A program made the position numbers and the translations under genes. Shown here one piece after another: positions 7,531 to 15,196 of a stretch of DNA of 41,389 bases. Numbering within the stretch: the first letter of the stretch is position 1; every line of letters begins with the position of its first letter. The notes below the pieces were generated by a model. The model saw only the letters and a list, made by a program, of their open reading frames with translations, was not told where the DNA came from and made no database searches. Source of the stretch: Bordetella parapertussis (GTDB lineage Bacteria > Pseudomonadota > Gammaproteobacteria > Burkholderiales > JACQAP01); contig CAMDKM010000030.1 in assembly GCA_945900965.1 (NCBI GenBank), positions 1 through 41,389 on the forward strand, in the 5' to 3' direction.

Positions 7531-8421
7531 TCAAGGCCCCTGCTGCAGACTCGAGACCTCATTGGTGAGCGTGGTGCGGCGCATATCGCGCACCTCAAGC
7601 AGGTTGTAGCGCCGCGCACGGTGCATGGTGACGCGGTTATCCCACATCACCAGATCCCATTGCTTCCAGACATGGGCATAGACAAACTGGCGTTGCGTCG
7701 CGTGCTCGGTGAGATCGCGCAAGAACGACCGCGCCTCCGGCACCGGCATGCCTTCGATGGCGCCGGCATGGCTCGACAGATAGAGTGACAAGCGGCCGGT
7801 GTTTGGGTGCCGCCGCACCAGCCGCTGCCGCACCGGCGCCCATTTCATGCGCTCGGCTTCGGTGAAATCATCGAAACCGAGGATCCCGCGCGAATAAATC
7901 TGGCTGTGCGCGCAGAAGAGATCGCGCACCTCGCGCTTCGTTTCCTCATCCAAGGCATCGTAGGCCGCGCGCATGTCGGCGAATTCCGTATTACCCCCGG
8001 TCGGCGGAATCTTGCGCGCCGACAACAGGGAATACTTGGCCGGGACATCCTTGAATGAGCTGTCGGAGTGCCACAGCATGTTGCCCAGGCCAAACAGGCG
8101 CCGCCGGTCATCCCGTGGCAGCAATTCGCCATGCTTGTCGAGATTCGAGATGTCGTTCAGATCCATGCTCACGCGCCGGTCCTCCGGCGCCTGAATGTCA
8201 CCGGTGGCTTGTTCCAGCGCACCGAGCTGGCGGCTGAACGCTACCTGCTGATCGTCTTCCAGATGCTGATCGTGAAAAACCAGCACCCCGAAGCGATCCA
8301 TGCCGTCGTGAATCGCCCGCACTTCTACTTCGGCGAGGCGCCGGGTCAGGTCGATACCGGAAACTTCCGCGGCGAAGAATGAGCGGTTCGCCAGGTCAAT
8401 AGGTTTGATGGCAATGGTCAT
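7531..8421 (-). CDS. TauD/TfdA-family Fe(II)/2-oxoglutarate dioxygenase
   Basis: A 296-residue oxygenase that couples 2-oxoglutarate decarboxylation to hydroxylation of a substrate such as a sulfonate or aryloxyalkanoate. The metal site is seen as His118 and Asp120 (LWHSDSSF) and distal His267 (TMHRARRY); the 2-oxoglutarate-binding arginine is in DMRRTTL near 281. Length and order match TfdA-like members, but this does not identify the substrate. The ATG at 8421 begins at the usual start of the fold. Divergent from the glutamine-synthetase-like gene, with a 239-base gap between. Confidence 0.85.
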   Translation of the reverse strand: MTIAIKPIDLANRSFFAAEVSGIDLTRRLAEVEVRAIHDGMDRFGVLVFHDQHLEDDQQVAFSRQLGALEQATGDIQAPEDRRVSMDLNDISNLDKHGELLPRDDRRRLFGLGNMLWHSDSSFKDVPAKYSLLSARKIPPTGGNTEFADMRAAYDALDEETKREVRDLFCAHSQIYSRGILGFDDFTEAERMKWAPVRQRLVRRHPNTGRLSLYLSSHAGAIEGMPVPEARSFLRDLTEHATQRQFVYAHVWKQWDLVMWDNRVTMHRARRYNLLEVRDMRRTTLTNEVSSLQQGP

Positions 8422-8660
8422 GATTCGATCAATGGTCGTGTGCGGGTTGGCGGGTTGGCGAGTTCACGAGCATTTTGCCACTGCTTTGCCGGACATGGAA
8501 GGTGGCCACACTGAACACACCCAGCACTGGATCCGGCTGACTGGTTGCGAAAAACCACCCCTTTCCCAGTTCCAGGCTGGCTATCGATCATCCCCGCCGT
8601 TCCCGGTTATCATGGTGCTGCCGTACCCTTTCACCCAGAACAACCGGATTGGATACACCG

Positions 8661-10028
8661 ATGAAGCCCGCAGACGTCAAAACCGTCGACGACGCGAAGA
8701 AGATCGTCACCGAGCGCAGCCTCACTCATGTCAAGGTCGGTGTGTTCGACATCGACGGTATCCTGCGCGGCAAATACATGTCGCGCGAGAAGTTTTTCAG
8801 TTCGCTGGATAAAGGCTTCGGCTTCTGTGACGTGGTGCTGGGCTGGGATTCCAACGATCAGCTCTACGACAACACCAAATTCACCGGCTGGCATACCGGC
8901 TACCCGGATGCCGAGGTGCGCATCATCCCGCACACCTGCCGCGACATTCCGTTCGAGCCAAGCATGCTGTTTTTTCTGGCCGAATTTGCCGAATCCGCCA
9001 ATGCTCCCTGCCCGCGCGGCGTATTACGTCGCGTACTGGAAAAAGCCCACAACATGGGCTACGAGGTCTATGCCGGCTTCGAGTATGAATACTTCGTCTT
9101 CGACGAAACACCGGATTCAGTGCGCGCCAAGCATTACCGAGATTTGAAACCCATGGCGCCGGGCTACTTCGGCTACTCGGTGATCCGCAATACAGTGCAT
9201 TCGGGTTATTACAACGAAACGCTGAAGCTGTGCGAGGACATGCGCTTCCCGCTGGAAGCCCTGCACGAGGAAACCGGCCCCGGCGTGCTGGAGGCGGCCA
9301 TTGCGGTGGACGAAGGCCTGGAGGCGGCGGACAAGGCCGGCCTGTTCAAGACCTTCATCAAGGTGCACGCGCAATTGAATAACCGCATGGCCACTTTCAT
9401 GGCCAAGTGGAACGCCGGCCTGCCCGGACAAAGCGGCCACATTCACGTCTCGCTCAAGGGCAAGGATGGCAACCCGGTGTTCCATGACCCGAAGGGCCAA
9501 CTCAACATGAGCCCGCTGATGGAACATTTTGTCGCCGGCCAGCAGGCCTTGATGCCGGAATTTCTCGCCATGGTGGCGGGCACGGTGAATTCCTACACCC
9601 GCATGGTGCCCGGCTACTGGGCGCCCACGCATGCCACCTGGGGCGCGGAAAACCGCACCTGCGCGCTGCGCGTGATTCCCGGCTCGGAGAAAAGCCAGCG
9701 CGTCGAATACCGTATCGCCGCCGCAGATTGCAATCCTTATCTCGGCCTCGCCGTGGCGCTTGCCTCCGGCCTTTGGGGCATCGAACACAAACTCGAACTC
9801 GGCAAACCCATTTCCGGCAATGCCTACGACCACAAACCATCCGCCAAGGGCGCGCTGCCGACCACGCTATGGGACGCCGCGCAACGCCTGCGGGGCTCCA
9901 AAGCCGCCCGCGAATGTTTCGGCGACGATTTCGTCGAACACTTCGCCGCCACCCGCGAATGGGAAGAACGCCAGTTCCGGAAGGCGGTGACGGATTGGGA
10001 GTTGGAGAGGTATTTTGAAATAATTTAA
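8661..10028 (+). CDS. Glutamine-synthetase-like ligase (gamma-glutamyl-amine synthetase type)
   Basis: A 455-residue member of the glutamine synthetase superfamily, probably joining glutamate to an amine other than ammonia. It shows the N-terminal beta-grasp (FDIDGILRGKYMSREKF), the first glutamate ligands in GFEYEYFVFDE, EETGPGVLEAAI, the GQSGHIHVSL histidine block, and ENRTCALRV near the glutamate-binding arginine. It belongs to the PuuA/GlnT/IpuC-like branch rather than GlnA (recognised from the N-terminal pattern). The ATG at 8661 is preferred over the TTG at 8649. Followed on the same strand by aldehyde and alcohol dehydrogenases, which suggests a gamma-glutamylated route for an amine or amino alcohol (inference). 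Confidence 0.85.
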   Translation: MKPADVKTVDDAKKIVTERSLTHVKVGVFDIDGILRGKYMSREKFFSSLDKGFGFCDVVLGWDSNDQLYDNTKFTGWHTGYPDAEVRIIPHTCRDIPFEPSMLFFLAEFAESANAPCPRGVLRRVLEKAHNMGYEVYAGFEYEYFVFDETPDSVRAKHYRDLKPMAPGYFGYSVIRNTVHSGYYNETLKLCEDMRFPLEALHEETGPGVLEAAIAVDEGLEAADKAGLFKTFIKVHAQLNNRMATFMAKWNAGLPGQSGHIHVSLKGKDGNPVFHDPKGQLNMSPLMEHFVAGQQALMPEFLAMVAGTVNSYTRMVPGYWAPTHATWGAENRTCALRVIPGSEKSQRVEYRIAAADCNPYLGLAVALASGLWGIEHKLELGKPISGNAYDHKPSAKGALPTTLWDAAQRLRGSKAARECFGDDFVEHFAATREWEERQFRKAVTDWELERYFEII

Positions 10029-10218
10029 GGGCGTGAAGGGTGAATGAGTGAAGGTGTGAAGGGGGAAAAGCGTAAAAAGTGGCGCGCCAATAGAGTCTCT
10101 ACTTTTTACTTACGCTGAACCAATATCCGCTGCCCGTCCTTTTATGCACTTACCCTTAACCCATTCACTCATTCACCCATTCACCCATTCACTCATTCAC
10201 TCATTCACGCCCTTCACG
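10029..10218. repeat. Composite short tandem repeat, block 2, as two inverted arms
   Basis: The left arm (10029-10068) is GTGAAGGGTGAATGAGTGAA-type; the right arm (10146-10218) is the complementary TTCACTCATTCACCCAT type with about nine units, ending in ACGCCCTTCAC. Between them GCGTAAAAAGT (10070-10080) faces ACTTTTTACTTACGC (10101-10115), adding an inner hairpin. The whole gap between the ligase and aldehyde dehydrogenase genes can therefore fold on itself. No G-rich unit is present in this block. Confidence 0.75.
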
Positions 10219-11610
10219 ATGTCATCTCTTCAGAAAACCACATCCCCCGTCGATGGCCGCGTCTATGTCGAACGGCCGCTCGCCACTGCCGCGCAGATTC
10301 AACAGGCCATGGACCGTGGCCGTGCTGCTCAAGCCAAATGGAAACTCGTTCCGCTTGCCGAGCGCATCGCCTTCGTCAACCGCTTCATCGACGCCTTCGT
10401 CTCGCGCAAGGACAAGATTGCCGAAGAGATCACCTGGCAGATGGGCCGGCCGATCAGTCAGTCGCCGGGCGAAGTGCGCGGCTTCGAGGAGCGCGCGCGC
10501 TACATGGTTTCGATCGCGGCACAGTCGCTTGCGGACATCGACGCCGGGCCGAAGCAGGGCTTTCGCCGCTTCATCCGCCGCGAACCTCTTGGCGTGGTGC
10601 TGGTGCTCGCGCCCTGGAATTACCCTTATCTCACCTCGGTCAATTCCGTGGTGCCGGCCATTCTCGCCGGCAACGCGGTGATCCTGAAGCATTCGAACCA
10701 GACCCCGCTGTGCGCGGAGCGATTTGCCGAAAGCTTCAAGGACGCCGGGTTACCCGAAGGCGTATTCCAGTTCCTGCATTGCACGCATGAACAGAGCGCA
10801 ACCATGATCGGCTCGCCCCTGATCGATTTCGTTTGCTTCACCGGCTCGGTCGAGGGCGGCCATGCGGTGCAGAAAGCCGCTTCGGCGCGCTTTATCGGCG
10901 CCGGTCTTGAACTGGGCGGCAAGGACCCGGCCTACGTTCGCGCTGACGCCGACATGGCTCACGCGGTGGAGAACCTGGTCGATGGCGCCTTTTTCAATTC
11001 CGGCCAATCCTGCTGCGGCATCGAGCGCATCTACGCGCACGAGAAGATTTACGACGCATTCGTCGAGGGCTTCGTCAAACTCACCCGCCAGTACCGTCTC
11101 GGCAACCCGACTGAGGCCAACATCAATCTCGGCCCGATGGTACGCAGCCGCGCCGCTGAGTTTGCGCGCGGTCAGGTGAAAGAGGCGATTGCCGCCGGGG
11201 CGAAATCGCTGGTCGATGCGAGAGGATTTCCCGCCGACAAACCCGGCACGCCTTACATGGCGCCACAAGTGCTGATGAACGTGAATCACACAATGCGCCT
11301 GATGAACGAAGAGAGCTTCGCGCCGGTGATCGGCATCATGAAAGTCAAAAGCGACGAGGAAGCCATCGCGCTCATGAACGACAGCCAGTATGGCCTGACC
11401 GCTGCCATCTGGACCTCGGACGAAGAAGCGGCGCTCTCGATTGGCGAGCGCGTCGAGACCGGCACCTGGTTCATGAACCGCTGCGATTACCTCGACCCGG
11501 CGCTGGCCTGGACCGGGGTCAAGGATTCCGGGCGCGGATGCACGCTCTCGCGCGTGGGATACGAAGTGCTCACACGGCCGAAGTCGTTTCACTTGCGCCT
11601 CACTACGTGA
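10219..11610 (+). CDS. NAD(P)-dependent aldehyde dehydrogenase
   Basis: A 463-residue aldehyde dehydrogenase that oxidises an aldehyde to its acid. Catalytic features: Glu231 in LELGGKDP and Cys265 in NSGQSCCGIER; the cofactor-binding APWNYP block near 131. Start at 10219 was chosen because the frame upstream is translated tandem repeat (THSLIHPFTHSL) and cannot be a real N-terminus. No clear ribosome site is seen since the upstream bases are repeat DNA. In the cluster it would oxidise an aldehyde made by the alcohol dehydrogenase encoded downstream, or one released from a gamma-glutamyl intermediate (inference). Confidence 0.9.
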   Translation: MSSLQKTTSPVDGRVYVERPLATAAQIQQAMDRGRAAQAKWKLVPLAERIAFVNRFIDAFVSRKDKIAEEITWQMGRPISQSPGEVRGFEERARYMVSIAAQSLADIDAGPKQGFRRFIRREPLGVVLVLAPWNYPYLTSVNSVVPAILAGNAVILKHSNQTPLCAERFAESFKDAGLPEGVFQFLHCTHEQSATMIGSPLIDFVCFTGSVEGGHAVQKAASARFIGAGLELGGKDPAYVRADADMAHAVENLVDGAFFNSGQSCCGIERIYAHEKIYDAFVEGFVKLTRQYRLGNPTEANINLGPMVRSRAAEFARGQVKEAIAAGAKSLVDARGFPADKPGTPYMAPQVLMNVNHTMRLMNEESFAPVIGIMKVKSDEEAIALMNDSQYGLTAAIWTSDEEAALSIGERVETGTWFMNRCDYLDPALAWTGVKDSGRGCTLSRVGYEVLTRPKSFHLRLTT

Positions 11611-11616
11611 CGCGCA

Positions 11617-11773
11617 GGGACGAGGGGCGGGGATCGTGGATTGAGGACTGAGGATTGAGGTTCTACACCCTTCACCCTTCACTCATTCACGCATTCACGC
11701 ATTCACGCATTCACGCATTCACTTAGTCACTAATTAACCATTTTTTGTCACTTGTCACACGTCACCTGTCACA
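11617..11773 (+). repeat. Composite short tandem repeat, block 3
   Basis: The fullest block. GGGGATCG then GGATTGAGGACTGAGGATTG (11630-11660), the joint TTCTACACCC, then about nine TTCACGCA/TTCACTCA units to about 11722, then AGTCAC and TTGTCACTTGTCACACGTCA units to 11773. Three different unit families are thus arranged in a line. The block reaches to eight bases before the ATG of the alcohol dehydrogenase gene. Confidence 0.8.
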
Positions 11774-11780
11774 GAATCTC

Positions 11781-12953
11781 ATGGACCCCAAATATTTCAA
11801 GCGAAACTGGAACTACCCCACCTCTGTTCGTTTTGGCATAGGCCGAATCGACGAACTGCCCGCCGTGTGCAAGGAACTCGGCATGAAGCGTCCGCTGCTG
11901 GTCACCGACCCGGGCTTGCGTCCGATGCGGATGATCGAAAGTGCACTGGCCTCTCTGCGCGCGGCTGGCCTGGGCGACGCAGTTTTTTCCGATATTCGCG
12001 CCAATCCAATTGGCAAGAACGTCGAGGATGGCGTGGCGTTCTACAAAGGGAAGCAATGCGACGGCGTCATTGCATTCGGCGGCGGCAGCGCGCTTGATGT
12101 GGGCAAGACCATCGCGCTGATGGTAGGCCAATCGCGCCCCCTTTGGGATTTCGAGGACCGGGACGACTGGTACACACGCGTCAACGTCGCCGGCATGGCT
12201 CAGACCATTGCCGTTCCGACCACCGCCGGCACCGGCTCGGAGGTCGGGCGTGCCTCCGTGATACTCGACGACGCTACTCATATCAAGAAAATCATCTTTC
12301 ACCCGAAGATGCAGCCCGCCGTCGTCATTTCCGATCCGGTTCTTTGTGCCGGGCTTCCTCCCAGGCTCACGGCGGCAACGGGTATGGATGCTTTCGCGCA
12401 CTGCCTCGAAGCCTATTGCGCGCCGGGGTATCACCCGCTAGCCGATGGCATCGCGGTGGAAGGCATACGACTGGTGAAGGAATGGCTGCCGATCGCGACC
12501 AAGCACGGAGGAAACCTGGAATCTCGAGCCCATATGCTGGCAGCCGCGAGCATGGGCGCGACAGCATTTCAAAAAGGCCTCGGGGCAATTCACTCGCTCT
12601 CGCACCCGGTCGGCGCAGTCTACAACTCACATCACGGCGAGACCAACGGCGTGGTAATGCCTTACGTCCTGGTATTCAACCGCCCGGCCATAGAAGAACG
12701 CATCACCCGCCTTGCCCGTTATCTCAATTTGCCGAATCCGGGATTCCAGAGTTTTCTCGATTGGGTGCTGGAGCTGCGAAAAGACCTTGGCATTCCGCAT
12801 ACCCTCGCCGACCTGGGCGTGAAGGAGTCGGACCTGGATATGCTGACTCCGATGGCAGTGGCGGATCCCTCAACCGGCGGCAATCCCCGCCCGGTCAGTC
12901 CTGAAGACATGCGGCAGTTGTTTGTTAAGGCGATCAAGGGGGAAGTGCAGTAA
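11781..12953 (+). CDS. Iron-type (group III) alcohol dehydrogenase
   Basis: A 390-residue metal-dependent alcohol dehydrogenase. NAD-binding GGGSALDVGK lies near residues 100-109, TTAGTGSE near 150, and the metal histidines are in GMDAFAHCLEAY, HSLSHPVG and SHHGETNG, with the conserved aspartate upstream. The ATG at 11781 fits the family N-terminus; an earlier frame start at 11745 is inside the tandem repeat. Third gene of the ligase-ALDH-ADH set. It would oxidise a primary alcohol group, for instance on a gamma-glutamyl amino alcohol (inference). Confidence 0.9.
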   Translation: MDPKYFKRNWNYPTSVRFGIGRIDELPAVCKELGMKRPLLVTDPGLRPMRMIESALASLRAAGLGDAVFSDIRANPIGKNVEDGVAFYKGKQCDGVIAFGGGSALDVGKTIALMVGQSRPLWDFEDRDDWYTRVNVAGMAQTIAVPTTAGTGSEVGRASVILDDATHIKKIIFHPKMQPAVVISDPVLCAGLPPRLTAATGMDAFAHCLEAYCAPGYHPLADGIAVEGIRLVKEWLPIATKHGGNLESRAHMLAAASMGATAFQKGLGAIHSLSHPVGAVYNSHHGETNGVVMPYVLVFNRPAIEERITRLARYLNLPNPGFQSFLDWVLELRKDLGIPHTLADLGVKESDLDMLTPMAVADPSTGGNPRPVSPEDMRQLFVKAIKGEVQ

Positions 12954-13038
12954 AGGGCGTGAAAAGTGAATGAGTGAATGAGTAAAGGGTGTCAAGCCTC
13001 AATCCCCAATCCTCAATCCCGATCTTCGATCCTCGAAC
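12954..13038 (-). repeat. Composite short tandem repeat, block 4, reverse orientation
   Basis: GTGAA/ATGAGTGAATGAG units (12959-12985) come first and are followed by CCTCAATCCCCAATCCTCAA and GATCTTCGATCCTCGA (12997-13036). Read on the minus strand this gives the standard order: G-rich GGATTGAGGA units, then the TTCAC units. Confidence 0.75.
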
Positions 13039-13057
13039 GCTGGCGCGCCGCAGCAAA

Positions 13058-13192
13058 AAAATTGGCCGGGGTTGCCAAACCCCGGCCCAACCCGTAAATC
13101 GGGTCGCACCCCAAGGAGAGAGATAAATCGTGGCCAGCGGCGGGAGTCTTTACCGCCCCGTCCACCCCGACAGATTACGGCTTGCGGACTTA
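13058..13192 (-). ncRNA. Candidate small RNA ending in an intrinsic terminator
   Basis: On the minus strand an isolated, strong terminator (stem 13062-13073 with 13078-13090, loop GCCA/TGGC, followed by a run of seven T) is preceded by two further hairpins: CGGGT/ACCCG (13090-13094 with 13100-13104) and GGCGG/CCGCC (13139-13143 with 13153-13157). No protein gene on the minus strand feeds this terminator. A -10-like CAATAT lies at 13194-13199, without a convincing -35. The RNA would be about 130 bases. No known family recognised. Confidence 0.4.
13062..13090 (-). terminator. Strong intrinsic terminator
   Basis: TTGGCCGGGGTT (13062-13073) pairs with AACCCCGGCCCAA (13078-13090), one bulged base, with a seven-base A run at 13055-13061 that becomes a T run after the stem on the minus strand. 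It is therefore oriented leftward, and its source transcript must start within the gap or further right. Confidence 0.75.
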
Positions 13193-13242
13193 CATATTGG
13201 ATACAGTTTGGAGAAAAAGTCCGAAATTGCGCCCTATGAGGC

Positions 13243-13366
13243 GGTGACGGGTAACGAGTGACGGGCGAAAAATCAGTGAAGGGTGAAGGGTATAAGAATA
13301 AACGCGTCGCCTTTGCGGCGCTCCACCCCTCGATCCCCAATCCTCAATCCCCGATCCTCGATCCTT
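13243..13366 (-). repeat. Composite short tandem repeat, block 5, reverse orientation
   Basis: GGTGACGGGTAACGAGTGACGG (GTGAC family, 13243-13264) is followed by GTGAAGGGTGAAGGGT (13276-13291), a GCGTCGCC...GGCGC spacer, then CGATCCCCAATCCTCAATCC and CCGATCCTCGATCC (13330-13365). Reversed, the order again is G-rich units, TTCAC units, GTCAC units, as in block 3. Confidence 0.75.
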
Positions 13367-13556
13367 AAAATCGCGCCTCTCATTTTTCTTAAATGCTCTC
13401 CGTCGTGTCATTGTCCCAATTGACGCGCCCTTGATGCCTGCGGCATAGTACGCTCACGATTCTCCGGTTTCTGTGCGGCCGAATCGTTGTGCACACCAAT
13501 AAAAAGAAAGGGCGAATCAGGCCGCCGATGATTTCGTTCATACCCTGTATGGTGCC

Positions 13557-14378
13557 GTGCTTGAAAACGAGCGATGGCCTGTCGCCATCGCCAAATTGGC
13601 GGCCCTTGCCGATGCTCCACATGCCTTAATACTCGATTCCGATTTTGCTTCGGGCGTCATTCACCGCCAGGCGCTTTATGGCAATACGGAAGAATTTAAT
13701 CAGCAATACATGCGAGACTACGCATCAATAGACCCTCGGATTCCGATGGCCCTGGGGAACAATCGGCTCGCGTGGCTCTCCGACCACGATCTTTTTACCG
13801 AAGAGTTCCGAAAGAAAGATCGCTTTTATCGAGAATACATTTATGCGAATGGCGGCGGAGAAACCCTGATCACAACCTTCGCCAAGGAAGGCTCCCGCCT
13901 GGGAACGGCGGCACTTATCCGGACTTCGCCTCAGGAGAAGCTCGGTGACGCCACGCGCCAGCGTATTGATTCCGTCATGCTGCATCTGGATCGCGCGGTA
14001 AAACTGTCCCGGCGTTTTGCCGCCATTGCTTCCGAAGCCATACTGGGACACACCGTGCTGGATGCATTGCACGAGCCGCTGGCATGCGCGAAATCGAACG
14101 GACATTTGCACCGGGCCAATCTGGCCTTCGAGGAGACGCTGCGCTCGGGCCATATTGTGCCCAACAAGCAGGGTGCCCTGCAGGTTCGAGATCCGGCACT
14201 GCAAACGCAGTTTCTGCTCGCAGTGCGGGAATGCTGCCAGATCGCTGAGGGCGGGTCGAGCGGCGATCCAGATGCGCAATTCACGTTAAGAATCGATCAG
14301 CCACTCGAACTTGCCGCGTTGCGCGAGCCGGAATTATCGATGCCGTTGCGCACCCATCTCTTCGCGCCCGAATCGTAA
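13557..14378 (+). pseudogene. LuxR-type regulator remnant without its DNA-binding domain
   Basis: The 273 residues match the sensory N-terminal half of a betaproteobacterial LuxR-family regulator (ERWPVAIAKLAALADAPHAL, ASIDPRIPMAL, RFYREYI, a helix ending in HLDRAVKLSRR). The protein stops where the C-terminal helix-turn-helix should follow. The start is also doubtful: family-like residues (FVHTLYGAV) continue upstream of the GTG at 13557 with no start codon before a TAA at 13500-13502. Its last codons are antisense to the end of the secreted-protein gene below, which is itself cut short. I read this as a deletion remnant. Confidence 0.55.
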
Positions 14379-14650
14379 GACAGCAGGAAGACGGCATTCC
14401 AGGGGCTGGGATGATCGGCACTCTTCATTTCTACATATCTTTCCAGATAGGTATGGCCGTCAAATTCCACGGTTTTTTCGACTGTCGCCTTGAAAGTTTT
14501 CCCCGATCCGATTTCCTTCGCATTACAGGTGAATTTCCCCAAACTTCCCTTATAAACGTCAAGCTCCGGCATCGCCTCAGCCAAAGCCATGGTGCCATGG
14601 GCAGCAAACAACAACGCTGTGGCAAATCCGATTTCCCTTAGTTGCGTCAT
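14297..14650 (-). pseudogene. Truncated secreted DUF1579-like protein
   Basis: A 117-residue frame with a signal peptide (residues 1-25, cleavage near ALAEA) and the pattern of small secreted proteins with KGSLGKFTCN, TYLERYVEMKSADHPSPWNAVF, YDSGAKRWVRNGIDN. In relatives the protein continues for some 50-60 residues past the point ASSSG where this one stops (judged from memory of the family). The ATG at 14650 has GGAG nine bases upstream, so the N-terminal half is sound. It overlaps the LuxR remnant tail-to-tail by 82 bases. Confidence 0.5.
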
Positions 14651-14778
14651 GAGTCAGTCTCCATTCGAAAATTGAGGTTATTGATTTCCCGGCCCGTTAA
14701 GACGACGACCGGTAACCCAGTTTAGGAGACGAATGTCTTTGACCTATCACCCGAACGGGTGAAAGCAGGCCTGAGACG

Positions 14779-15177
14779 TCAGTGCGGATTCAAAACAGGA
14801 ACGCACTCGCCCTTTACGGTGACGGTGGCGTCGAGTTGATAGGTGCGACCGCTTTTCAATTCAACAGACAAAGCCGAGCGTTCGGGAAAATCCACGGTCC
14901 CCATGCCGACGAACACCCGCGCAGTGCACTCGACTTCGATAGCGTGTTTTCCGGGAGCGACTTCGAATTGGGAAATTCCGGCATCGATCTCATGCGAGTC
15001 GATGGCAATCACCCGCACGGCAGCATCGATTTCTTTGCCGCCGCCGACCATGACTGCCCGGTTCTTGATAAATGCGGGCGGTTCGGCTGCGAAAACCGTC
15101 AGCCCCACCAGTACGGCGCTCGCCAGGCAGGCCGATCTCAGCCATCGACAAGTCGATTTCTTAATGTCCGTTTTCAT
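14779..15177 (-). CDS. Small secreted protein of unknown function
   Basis: A 132-residue protein with a signal peptide (basic start, hydrophobic 17-32, AEPP cleavage region). The mature part has a PEGA-like run, FEVAPGKHAIEVECTARVF, and a C-terminal beta-rich segment ending in VTVKGECVPVLNPH. It probably folds as a small beta-sandwich in the periplasm. The two cysteines of the mature part could form a disulfide. Start at ATG 15177 is preferred because AGGTGAGG lies just upstream. I recognise no specific family. Confidence 0.65.
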   Translation of the reverse strand: MKTDIKKSTCRWLRSACLASAVLVGLTVFAAEPPAFIKNRAVMVGGGKEIDAAVRVIAIDSHEIDAGISQFEVAPGKHAIEVECTARVFVGMGTVDFPERSALSVELKSGRTYQLDATVTVKGECVPVLNPH

Positions 15178-15196
15178 GTGCCTCACCTTTGCGGAT

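Noticed and set aside
12143-12904. Plus-strand frame of about 250 codons inside the alcohol dehydrogenase gene
   Set aside because: It overlaps a fully recognised protein in another frame and reads as Arg/Gly/Ser-rich sequence typical of shadow frames.
13130-13261. 43-codon frame with GTG start and AAGGAG upstream
   Set aside because: Composition is not protein-like and the end runs into a repeat block; kept only as an alternative reading of the small-RNA candidate.
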